This document shows, piece by piece, positions 7,453 through 14,216 of a DNA stretch of 28,962 bases. The position numbers were made by a program, and so were the translations under genes. The notes beneath the pieces are model-generated. The model ran no database searches. It was not told where the DNA came from and was given only the letters and a program-made list of their open reading frames with translations. The stretch covers positions 1-28,962 of the forward strand of contig QLUC01000008.1 in the NCBI GenBank assembly GCA_018725275.1, given 5' to 3'. The stretch is from Bacillota bacterium (lineage in GTDB: Bacteria; Bacillota; UBA994). The stretch's first letter is position 1. Each line of letters opens with the position of its first letter.

Positions 7453-8652
7453 CTACTTGCAGTATACGGTGGGCACGGCGGCGTAGACGGCGGCACAGCG
7501 TACCAAATCGTCTTTCCAGGTCTTTTCATTGGGGGCATGGGCTTCTTTCTCGCGGCCCGGGCCATAGCCGATGCAGGGTATGCCGTACCTGCCCATGATG
7601 GACACCCCATTGGTCGAAAAAGTCCACTTGTCGACAAAGGGTTCGCCGTACATTGCTCGATGGGTTTCAATCAAGGCACGCGTTGCAGCGGCGTCTTCTG
7701 GAATGACCCAGGTGGGGAAGAAACAGTCGGAAGGATAGGTGAGGCCGGTATAGCTCGGTGTGTCATAGCTATACATGGTGACATTGGCCTCGTATTTTTG
7801 GCAGGAAGGCAGGTCGCGAATTTGCTTAAGGGCCTGCTGATAGTCTTCGCCATCAGTCAAACGGCGGTCGATCGAGATGGCGCACATATCGGGCACCGCA
7901 CAGCGCGAGGGTGATTTAAAAAATATCTCGGACACCGCCAAGGTACCCTTGCCCAAGAAGGGGTCATGATGCAAATGGTTGCCGAGCTCCCGCACTTCTT
8001 GAATAACTTCAGACATGCGGTAAATGGCATTAATGCCCCTCTCGGGAGCAGAGCCATGGCAACTGATGCCCTTTACTTCTACCCTAATTTCCATCCTGCC
8101 GCGCTGTCCGCGGTAGATATTGCCGTCGGTGGGCTCAGTTATGACTACGAATTCGGGCTTTATCTTGCTTTCTTCACAAATATACTGCCAGCAAAGGCCG
8201 TCGCAGTCTTCTTCTTGCACTGTTCCAGTGACTAACACCCGATAACGGTCCGAAAGAAGCCCCAAATCCTTCATAATTTTAGCCCCGTACACTGCCGAAA
8301 CCATGCCGCCCAGCTGGTCTGAAGCGCCGCGGCCGCCGACTGTGGTTTCGGTTTCGCAGCCCTCATAAGGGTCAAAGGTCCAGTTGCTCATTTCTCCCAC
8401 GCCCACCGTATCGATGTGGGCATCGAAGGCGATTAGCTTTTCGCCCTGGCCTAGCCATCCTAGGACATTGCCCATGGTATCGACTTCGACTTTGTCAAAA
8501 TCGAGATGGCGCATCTCCTCGGCTATGCGCGCGACGACACGTTCTTCTTTGCCACTTTCGCCGGGGATGGCAATCAAGTCCCTGAGAAAGCGGACCATTT
8601 GGCTCTCGTAGTGACCGGCTTGCTGTTTGATGCTTAGGTAATCAATATTCAA
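7453..8652 (-). CDS. ygeY: YgeY family M20-type metallohydrolase
   Basis: 399-residue M20 peptidase/deacylase of the YgeY (selenium metabolism-linked hydrolase) type. Predicted metal-site residues are His79 and Asp81 in AFDAHIDTVG, Asp112 in GRGASDQLGG, the Glu pair 147-148 in VQEED (catalytic base plus ligand) and Glu173 in ITEPTDG, with a late His near the C-terminus in EKEAHAPNEKTW. A dimerisation domain lies between about 185 and 300. It should hydrolyse an amide or peptide-like bond; substrate is unknown. Start is the TTG at 8652, with GGGAGG 7 nt upstream. It is first in an operon with ygeW, which suggests that one enzyme feeds the other, for example by hydrolysing an N-carbamoyl or N-acyl amino acid; that link is inference. 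Confidence 0.92.
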   Translation of the reverse strand: MNIDYLSIKQQAGHYESQMVRFLRDLIAIPGESGKEERVVARIAEEMRHLDFDKVEVDTMGNVLGWLGQGEKLIAFDAHIDTVGVGEMSNWTFDPYEGCETETTVGGRGASDQLGGMVSAVYGAKIMKDLGLLSDRYRVLVTGTVQEEDCDGLCWQYICEESKIKPEFVVITEPTDGNIYRGQRGRMEIRVEVKGISCHGSAPERGINAIYRMSEVIQEVRELGNHLHHDPFLGKGTLAVSEIFFKSPSRCAVPDMCAISIDRRLTDGEDYQQALKQIRDLPSCQKYEANVTMYSYDTPSYTGLTYPSDCFFPTWVIPEDAAATRALIETHRAMYGEPFVDKWTFSTNGVSIMGRYGIPCIGYGPGREKEAHAPNEKTWKDDLVRCAAVYAAVPTVYCK

Positions 8653-8684
8653 TAAGTCGCCTCCCTTTTATTTCCTAGCTGCCA

Positions 8685-8720
8685 AGTACCGTGTTTTATG
8701 GGGAGCAGAGCGACGGTACT
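8685..8720. promoter_or_regulatory. Inverted repeat in ygeY leader
   Basis: AGTACCGT (8685-8692) and ACGGTACT (8713-8720) are perfect 8-bp inverted copies 20 bp apart. They lie just downstream of the predicted ygeY start point and upstream of its ribosome binding site. They could be an operator for a dimeric repressor (centre-to-centre 28 bp) or a leader hairpin. The loop is too large and has no T-tract, so it is not a terminator. Confidence 0.45.
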
Positions 8721-8736
8721 CTTTCCTAATGTTTTG

Positions 8737-8765
8737 AATATAGCATTGCCATGGGGTGAAAACAA
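8737..8765 (-). promoter_or_regulatory. Predicted promoter of ygeY-ygeW
   Basis: On the minus strand TTGTTT (8760-8765) is followed after 17 bp by TATATT (8737-8742), preceded by TGC as an extended -10. The start point would be near 8730, giving a leader of about 78 nt that contains the inverted repeat at 8685-8720. Confidence 0.5.
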
Positions 8766-8901
8766 GAGTAATCTGCATAAATTTTAGAGTATCGCAAACA
8801 CTTAGCCGGTTAAAAAGCATGAGGTCGGCGATTCTTTCTATTCGTTCTCACTTGGGATATGATAAGCATAAGATTACGCGCAAGCGAAAGGAAGTGTAAT
8901 A

Positions 8902-9363
8902 ATGCCAGCAATTGAAGTAGGTAGCCTAGCACCGGAATTTAGTCTAAAAGACCACCACAAGGAGAACATAACCCTTTCGGCATATAGGGGGAAGAAGGTG
9001 CTCTTGTCCTGGCATCCCGTGGCGTTTACCTCGGTTTGCACCGATCAAATGCGCGCTTTAGATGCCAATTGGGAGAGGTTTCAAGAACTAAACACCGTGC
9101 CTCTTGGCATGAGCGTTGATTCCACCGCGTGCAAAGCGGCATGGGCAGCGGTGCTCTCTATCAGCCATGTGCCCCTCGTTTGTGACTTCTGGCCGCATGG
9201 GCAGGTGGCGACAGCCTACGGCATATTTATCGACAAACTGGGCCTTTCGGAGCGCGCCAATATTTTGGTCGATGAAGCGGGCCAGGTAGTATGGGTCAAG
9301 GTCTACCCCATGAAGCAGCTCCCCGATATAGAAGAAGTCTTGGCCGCCATCGCGGGAAATTAG
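8902..9363 (+). CDS. Peroxiredoxin (AhpC/TSA family, AhpE/BCP-like)
   Basis: 153-residue thioredoxin-fold peroxidase. The peroxidatic site is P39-V-A-F-T43-S-V-C46, the family PxxxTxxC motif; the partner arginine is probably R117 in LSERANIL. Other cysteines are C77 and C94, and neither is at the usual BCP position next to the peroxidatic one, so the resolving mechanism is open (1-Cys or atypical 2-Cys). It is cytosolic and should reduce hydrogen or organic peroxides using thiol donors. AGGAAG precedes the ATG at 8902 by 7 nt. It is divergent from ygeY and 68 bp upstream of the DUF1801 gene. With katG in the same window it points to a peroxide-exposed lifestyle. Confidence 0.9.
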   Translation: MPAIEVGSLAPEFSLKDHHKENITLSAYRGKKVLLSWHPVAFTSVCTDQMRALDANWERFQELNTVPLGMSVDSTACKAAWAAVLSISHVPLVCDFWPHGQVATAYGIFIDKLGLSERANILVDEAGQVVWVKVYPMKQLPDIEEVLAAIAGN

Positions 9364-9431
9364 GCCGCCCCAGGCTGCTCCGGACGCTAGCCATGGCGAA
9401 TGGTGCGCTATTAATCCCACTGGGAGGTGTT

Positions 9432-9902
9432 ATGGTGGAACAAGACAAGGTTGTGACGACAAATCCAGAGGAGTATATAGAAAGTCAGCCCGAGGAGCGC
9501 CGCGAGGCCCTAGCGAAACTGCGCCAGACCATTGTGCAGAACCTACCTGCCGGTTTTGCTGAGATCATACAGTATGGTGGCATTGGCTACGTGGTGCCCC
9601 ATGACATCTATGCGGCAGGGTATCATTGCAACCCAAAGGAGCCATTGCCTTTCGCCGGGCTGGCCAATCGGAAACATTATGTGGCGGTCTACCACTTGGG
9701 GGTCTATGCTGACCAGAACCTCTTGGAGTGGTTTGTGCAGGCCTATGCTGCGCTAAACATCGGTAGGCTGGATATGGGGAAGAGCTGCATCAGATTTAAT
9801 AACATCAAGAAGATTCCCTATCGGCTGATAGGGCAGTTGTTTGCCAAGCTGACGGTGCGGGAGTATGTGCAGCTATATGAGGGCACGAAGCCTAAGAAAT
9901 GA
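9432..9902 (+). CDS. DUF1801 domain protein
   Basis: 156-residue protein of the DUF1801 (YdhG-like) family, alpha/beta proteins of unknown function sometimes compared with iron-chaperone frataxin-like folds. The family features are visible: EEYIESQPEERREALAKLR at the N-terminus, PAGFAEIIQYGGIGYVVP at about 37-54, and NRKHYVAVYHLGVYAD at about 77-92. The ATG at 9432 follows GGGAGG at short spacing (4 nt); the GTG at 9435 is the alternative. Open frame extends further upstream but overlaps the peroxiredoxin gene and has no ribosome binding site. Probably cotranscribed with the peroxiredoxin gene; no function is proposed. Confidence 0.85.
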   Translation: MVEQDKVVTTNPEEYIESQPEERREALAKLRQTIVQNLPAGFAEIIQYGGIGYVVPHDIYAAGYHCNPKEPLPFAGLANRKHYVAVYHLGVYADQNLLEWFVQAYAALNIGRLDMGKSCIRFNNIKKIPYRLIGQLFAKLTVREYVQLYEGTKPKK

Positions 9903-9921
9903 GGCTAGCTTGCCTCTATGT

Positions 9922-9943
9922 GGGGTGCCCTCGGGCCCCGTTT
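9922..9943 (+). terminator. Weak terminator-like hairpin after DUF1801 gene
   Basis: GGGG-T-GCCC, loop TC, and GGGC-CCC form a short GC-rich stem with one bulge, followed by GTTTC. The T-tract is only three bases, so termination would be weak. It lies 20 nt after the DUF1801 stop. Confidence 0.3.
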
Positions 9944-9989
9944 CGCCATGCCCAAAAGCATTTTAGGGATGTAGCCTAGGTGCCACCTC

Positions 9990-10790
9990 TTACCGGGTGC
10001 TCAACTTAAGTAGGATGAGGCTTAGCGCGATGCCGGCGATGAAAATCAATGCGTCTAAGTACATGCGCCAGCCCATTTGCATGGACGGTACGATGAGCAA
10101 AGCTGACCCCAGCAGGAAGCCGATGACCGCATAGTAGGCCGGTGAGTAGTAGCGGCGAAACAAAGACTCCACAATCTGAATCAACAGTAGTCCGCCAAAG
10201 CCAAACCCTGCTGCTGCGGGGAGAAGTACCGGCAAGTGAACGGTGGCGACGGCGCGCAGGAGCTCGTCGTAGACGCCAAGGTGCATGAAAATCAGGGAAG
10301 AGCTGATTCCCGGCACGATTGAACCTACAGCGTAGATAAGTCCGTAGTAGGCATAGTATAGATTGCTCTGTGTGTCCCCCGTGCCGGGGGTGCTAATTTG
10401 GGGGAGAGACCCTAGTTGGTACACTAAGAAGGCGGCCACGAGGGTTGGCCATAGGTATAGCCAGTGAAACCCCTTGGCATTGGCCTGCCTGACGAGGGCA
10501 GGCATGCTCCCAGCGACCAGTCCTAATGCCAAGAGCTTCACCTGGTCAGGCGCATAGTGCATCATTTGAGCCATGACATTGCTAAACGCCAGTATCCCGA
10601 CCGTTCCACCGACTGCTAGCGGAAAGAGGAAGCGAGCGTTAGGGCGAAATTCTTTGGTAAGGCCGTTGATAGCTTTGATGATTGGCTCGTACAGGCCGAT
10701 GGCGGCGGCTAAGGCTCCGCCGCTCAATCCAGGCGTAATGACGGCGATGCCGATAACGAGGCCTAGCAGGATGTTCTTTGTTAAGCGCAT
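9990..10790 (-). CDS. DUF368 integral membrane protein (PopT-type polyprenyl-phosphate translocase)
   Basis: 266-residue polytopic membrane protein of the DUF368 family. Two related halves are visible by their matching glycine-proline motifs, ITPGLSGGALAAAIGLYEPII near residues 18-38 and IVPGISSSLIFMHLGVYDELL in the middle, as in transporters with inverted repeats. Members (PopT) have been shown to recycle undecaprenyl phosphate across the membrane for cell-wall synthesis, so that role is likely here. The start is placed at the ATG at 10790, 8 nt behind AGGAG; a GTG at 10799 overlaps that ribosome binding site. It stands alone, convergent with the DUF1801 gene. Confidence 0.87.
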   Translation of the reverse strand: MRLTKNILLGLVIGIAVITPGLSGGALAAAIGLYEPIIKAINGLTKEFRPNARFLFPLAVGGTVGILAFSNVMAQMMHYAPDQVKLLALGLVAGSMPALVRQANAKGFHWLYLWPTLVAAFLVYQLGSLPQISTPGTGDTQSNLYYAYYGLIYAVGSIVPGISSSLIFMHLGVYDELLRAVATVHLPVLLPAAAGFGFGGLLLIQIVESLFRRYYSPAYYAVIGFLLGSALLIVPSMQMGWRMYLDALIFIAGIALSLILLKLSTR

Positions 10791-10859
10791 GGTTATCACT
10801 CCTGCAATAAATATACTGGCATGGTCGTGGCAAAATTACTGTTCTTGTGAGGGATTAAA

Positions 10860-10934
10860 ATGCCCATGAGCCAGCGGCGACAGGAGCTAATTAAGACAAT
10901 TCTCGAATCTGGCGGCCATTCAGGGAGAGGATAG
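10860..10934 (+). CDS. Possible 24-residue ORF, perhaps a truncated HTH regulator
   Basis: An ATG at 10860, with GAGGG exactly 6 nt upstream, opens a frame that reads MPMSQRRQELIKTILESGG and ends at TAG at 10932-10934. The MSQRRQELIKTILESG part resembles the first helix of DeoR-type winged-helix repressors, but the helix-turn-helix that should follow is absent in all three frames. It may be a decayed regulator gene, a real small protein, or chance. The good ribosome binding site is the main argument for looking at it. Confidence 0.25.
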   Translation: MPMSQRRQELIKTILESGGHSGRG

Positions 10935-11102
10935 TGGCACGCATATCCGCTCTCGAGATGTGACCCCAAAGCCCCGGGTCAAGAAGGTATCGCCGTAATC
11001 ATGAGTGCTATCGAGGGTTTCTTCACCTTGGTTCGCCCCTTTCATGGTTGGAGGGGTGTCGTTTTAGGCACTTTAGGCATAGTTCTTCGCGAGTTGGGCA
11101 TT

Positions 11103-11116
11103 TCCTCCTAGGAGGA
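11103..11116. promoter_or_regulatory. 14-bp perfect palindrome upstream of Eis-like gene
   Basis: TCCTCCTAGGAGGA is a perfect dyad that includes a Shine-Dalgarno core (GGAGGA) and its complement. It lies 9-22 nt before a GTG at 11125 that is in frame with the Eis-like gene. It could be an operator or simply a mirrored ribosome binding site; with no loop it cannot fold well on itself. Confidence 0.3.
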
Positions 11117-11191
11117 GGGAGTTTTGTGCCGGACGGAGTTTCCTCGTTTGCGCGAATGAAGATGGACATAGCAACAAAAAGAGGTGAGGGC

Positions 11192-12346
11192 ATGTACGAA
11201 ATCCGAAAAATTACTCCGTCAGAAGTTGATAATGCCATCAAATTATCGGAGTATTCCTTCAAGTACAAGCTAGAAGGAGAGGTGCGGGTCAAGAGGGCGA
11301 AATTCATGGAAAACCATGTCGTCTTGGGCGCATTTTGGGACGGGGAGATGGTCGCCAAGACCCATATCATCCCCTTAAGTGTGGCCATTGACCATGAGGA
11401 CTACAGCATGGGCGGAGTAGCCAGCATTTCTACTTACCCGGAACATCGGCGTCAAGGACTAGTCAATCGCTTGCTTGGCATGGCGCTACAGCAGATGCGA
11501 CAGGAGGGCCAGGTGCTAAGCTACCTGCACCCTTTTGACATCAGCTTCTATCGGCGCTATGGCTACGAGCTCATTTCAAATCTTAAGAAGACCACGGTCA
11601 TGGCGCGGGACCTCTACTCCTACCCCAGAGTTTCGGGGCGGGTGTCTAGGCACGAAGCAGGTGAGTCTATAGATCAGGCGGACGAAGTATATGCCGCCTG
11701 GAGCGGACAGTACAATGGCATGCTGCGCCGGAACGAGAAGTGGTGGCGCGAGGCGGTCTACGGCGAGGACATCTTGGCCTTGTACCGCTCTGCGCAGGGT
11801 ATCCCCCGAGGATATCTGTTTTACAGCATCAAGGACGAGACCTTGGAGGTAACCGAATACGCCTACCTCGATGAAGAAAGTAGGCGTGGATTATGGAATT
11901 TCATCGCCAATCATGACTCTATGGTCGAAAAGGTCGAGATCACTAGCCCTGACCTGGAGCAGATGTCCTTTCTCTGGCGTAACCCAGTTGTAAAAACAGA
12001 AATCATACCCGATTTTATGGGGCGAGTGGTGTTGGTAAAGGAATTCTTGGAGCTGTACTTTCGCCATGCGTCTGCGGACTTAAGTCTAACCCTATATGTG
12101 CAAGATGAGCTGGCCGGGTGGAATACCGGCCTGTACCGCATTGGAGCCGGTCGCGTAGAATTTGATCCCGGAGCGAGGGCCGAGGGGCTGTCGATGGACA
12201 TTGGCACCTTTACTGCGCTATTCTTGGGCAGTCAAAGGGCGGAATTCCTGTATGAAGCCGGCCGCATCACCGGAGATAGAGGGCAACTCTCGGGTCTTAG
12301 CGCTGCCTTATCCCCGCAGCATTGCGCCTTTATGGATTATTTTTAA
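11192..12346 (+). CDS. Eis-like GNAT N-acetyltransferase with C-terminal SCP2-like domain
   Basis: 384-residue acetyltransferase of the Eis family (N-terminal double GNAT region plus C-terminal sterol-carrier-like domain). The acetyl-CoA loop is EHRRQGL (84-90). HPFDISFYRRYGYE (113-126) contains Tyr125, the probable equivalent of the catalytic Tyr126 of mycobacterial Eis. The chain ends in DYF; in Eis the carboxylate of the terminal Phe is part of the active site, and that terminal Phe is kept. Mycobacterial Eis acetylates several amines of aminoglycosides; the natural substrate here is unknown. The ATG at 11192 follows GAGGTGA. A GTG at 11125 with GGAGGAGGGAG upstream would add 22 residues that the family does not have. 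It is convergent with the ABC exporter genes, only 13 bp apart. Confidence 0.87.
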   Translation: MYEIRKITPSEVDNAIKLSEYSFKYKLEGEVRVKRAKFMENHVVLGAFWDGEMVAKTHIIPLSVAIDHEDYSMGGVASISTYPEHRRQGLVNRLLGMALQQMRQEGQVLSYLHPFDISFYRRYGYELISNLKKTTVMARDLYSYPRVSGRVSRHEAGESIDQADEVYAAWSGQYNGMLRRNEKWWREAVYGEDILALYRSAQGIPRGYLFYSIKDETLEVTEYAYLDEESRRGLWNFIANHDSMVEKVEITSPDLEQMSFLWRNPVVKTEIIPDFMGRVVLVKEFLELYFRHASADLSLTLYVQDELAGWNTGLYRIGAGRVEFDPGARAEGLSMDIGTFTALFLGSQRAEFLYEAGRITGDRGQLSGLSAALSPQHCAFMDYF

Positions 12347-12359
12347 CTCTGCCTAAGCA

Positions 12360-14216
12360 CTAAGAGGCCCGGTCAAACTGGCTGTTATAGAGTTCGGCGT
12401 AAAATCCGCCCATAGACAGAAGCTCTTGGTGTCTGCCTTTTTCTACGATGTCGCCATTCTTTAGGACCAAAATAATGTCAGCGTTCTTGATGGTGGAAAG
12501 CCGGTGGGCGATAACAAAGGACGTGCGGCCTTCCATTAACTTATCCATGGCTTGTTGCACCTTTAGCTCGGTCCGGGTGTCAACCGAGCTGGTGGCCTCA
12601 TCGAGGATGAGCATGGGTGCGTTGGTAATCATGGCCCGGGCAATGGTGAGGAGCTGTTTTTGCCCGGAGGACAAATTGGCTTTGTCGTCGAGGAGGGTAT
12701 CATAGCCCTTGGGAAGGGTCTTAATGAAGTGGTGCATACCTACCGCCTTGCAGACACTCTGGACTGCGTCCTCGTCTACATAGGGCTTGTTGTAGACGAT
12801 GTTTTCACGAATGGTGCCCTCAAAAATCCAGGTGTCCTGCAGCACCATGCAAAAGAGCGAGTGGACTTCTTCGCGTGACATTTGGCTATGGGGAATTCCG
12901 TCTATGGATATTTCGCCGCCGGAGAGCTCATTAAAGCGCATCAGTAAATTCACCAAGGTTGTCTTGCCGGCGCCGGTGGGCCCGACAATGGCAACCTTTT
13001 GTCCGGGCAAGGCGAGGGCCGAAAAGTCATGAATCACGATCTTGTCGGTGTTCTCGTAGCCGAAACGGACATGGTTAAATTCTACGCGCCCCTGGGGATT
13101 GAATATTGTCTTTGTCTTGGCGTTTTCGTCGGGCATTTCTTCGGCATGCATTAGCTCGAAAACACGCTCGCCGGAGGCAATAGCAATTTGGATTCCCTGG
13201 GCCGTTTCGGCCACTTGCATGAGCGGTTGGGTGAAGTATCGAACATAGACGATAAAGGAAACTATCACCCCAAAAGAGATTTCTCCGTTCAGGACAAGAG
13301 CGGCTCCCACCACACTGACCGCCACATAACCCAAGTTGTCCATAAAGAACATGATGGGGGTCATAAACCCGGAGAGAAACTGAGCCATAAAGCTATGTTT
13401 GCGCAGCTCCTCATTGAGGACGCCAAAACTCGCTTTCATCTGCGCTTCGGCATTATAGGCTTTAACTGTGGTGTGCCCGGAGAAGGTTTCTTCTACCTGG
13501 CCGTTGAGCTTGCCTAGGTACAGTTGTTGCCCATCAAAGTGTTTTTGTGATACGGCGATGATCAACATCATGGCCAAGAGCCCGAATAAACTCGCCGAGA
13601 CGGCCGCCACCGCCAGGATCCAATTGGTGCTGAACATCATAATGAGCGAGCCGACAAGCATGGCTAGGGAGGTCACCAAGGTGGTGATTCCGTGGCTTAG
13701 GTTTTGACCCAAGGCGTCCACATCATTAGCTATGCGCGAGAGTATGTCCCCGGTGGTATTCTTATTAAAAAACCACATGGGCAGACGATTGATTTTGGCC
13801 GCCAAATCGGTTCGCATGCGTTTAGAAGTATTTAGGGAGGCATTGGCCACTATATAACCCTGCACAAACATGAGCAGGGAGCTGACCACGTAGATAGCTG
13901 CTATGGTGATGCCCAAAAAGCGAATGGCACCGAGGTCTATGCCGGTCATCATCCCCTCAGCAATTAGGTCGGTCAAATCCGCCAATAGCGGAGGGGTGAA
14001 TAAGACCAAGGCTGTGCCCAAGACGGCCACGGCGGCCGCAAAGAGCACGGCGGCAAGGTCCCTCTGCGCATAGACCAGGAACTTTTTAACAGTGGCCAGC
14101 GGGTCCTTGGCCTTGGGCACGGAGCCCAATCCCCCCGAAATTTCGGCCATGATATCGTCGTGGATAGATCTGCCATTTTTTTCGAGGTCGCCAAAGGTAT
14201 AGTTATCTTTACTCAT
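12360..14216 (-). CDS. Heterodimeric ABC exporter, catalytic-site subunit (BmrCD/LmrCD-like)
   Basis: 618-residue half-transporter: six-helix membrane domain (about 55-345) and an ATPase domain. Walker A is GPTGAGKTT (412-420), Walker B MLILDE with catalytic Glu540, and the H-loop is His571. The signature is LSSGQ (515-519), not LSGGQ. Paired with the adjacent subunit this gives one complete ATP site (this Walker A/B with the partner's LSGGQ) and one degenerate site, the classic design of heterodimeric multidrug exporters such as BmrCD and TM287/288. The first 50 residues form a hydrophilic extension. The ATG at 14216 overlaps the partner's stop (ATGA), so translation is coupled. Likely drug or lipid export; substrate is unknown. 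Confidence 0.93.
   Translation of the reverse strand: MSKDNYTFGDLEKNGRSIHDDIMAEISGGLGSVPKAKDPLATVKKFLVYAQRDLAAVLFAAAVAVLGTALVLFTPPLLADLTDLIAEGMMTGIDLGAIRFLGITIAAIYVVSSLLMFVQGYIVANASLNTSKRMRTDLAAKINRLPMWFFNKNTTGDILSRIANDVDALGQNLSHGITTLVTSLAMLVGSLIMMFSTNWILAVAAVSASLFGLLAMMLIIAVSQKHFDGQQLYLGKLNGQVEETFSGHTTVKAYNAEAQMKASFGVLNEELRKHSFMAQFLSGFMTPIMFFMDNLGYVAVSVVGAALVLNGEISFGVIVSFIVYVRYFTQPLMQVAETAQGIQIAIASGERVFELMHAEEMPDENAKTKTIFNPQGRVEFNHVRFGYENTDKIVIHDFSALALPGQKVAIVGPTGAGKTTLVNLLMRFNELSGGEISIDGIPHSQMSREEVHSLFCMVLQDTWIFEGTIRENIVYNKPYVDEDAVQSVCKAVGMHHFIKTLPKGYDTLLDDKANLSSGQKQLLTIARAMITNAPMLILDEATSSVDTRTELKVQQAMDKLMEGRTSFVIAHRLSTIKNADIILVLKNGDIVEKGRHQELLSMGGFYAELYNSQFDRAS

Larger units (their letters stand above)
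10791..11191. other. Divergent intergenic region, mostly featureless
   Basis: A 400-bp gap between the divergent DUF368 and Eis-like genes. It holds a small ORF with a good ribosome binding site (10860-10934), a 14-bp perfect palindrome (11103-11116) and an in-frame upstream GTG for the Eis-like gene (11125). TATATT on the minus strand around 10810 could be a -10 for the DUF368 gene, but no matching -35 was found. Confidence 0.4.
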
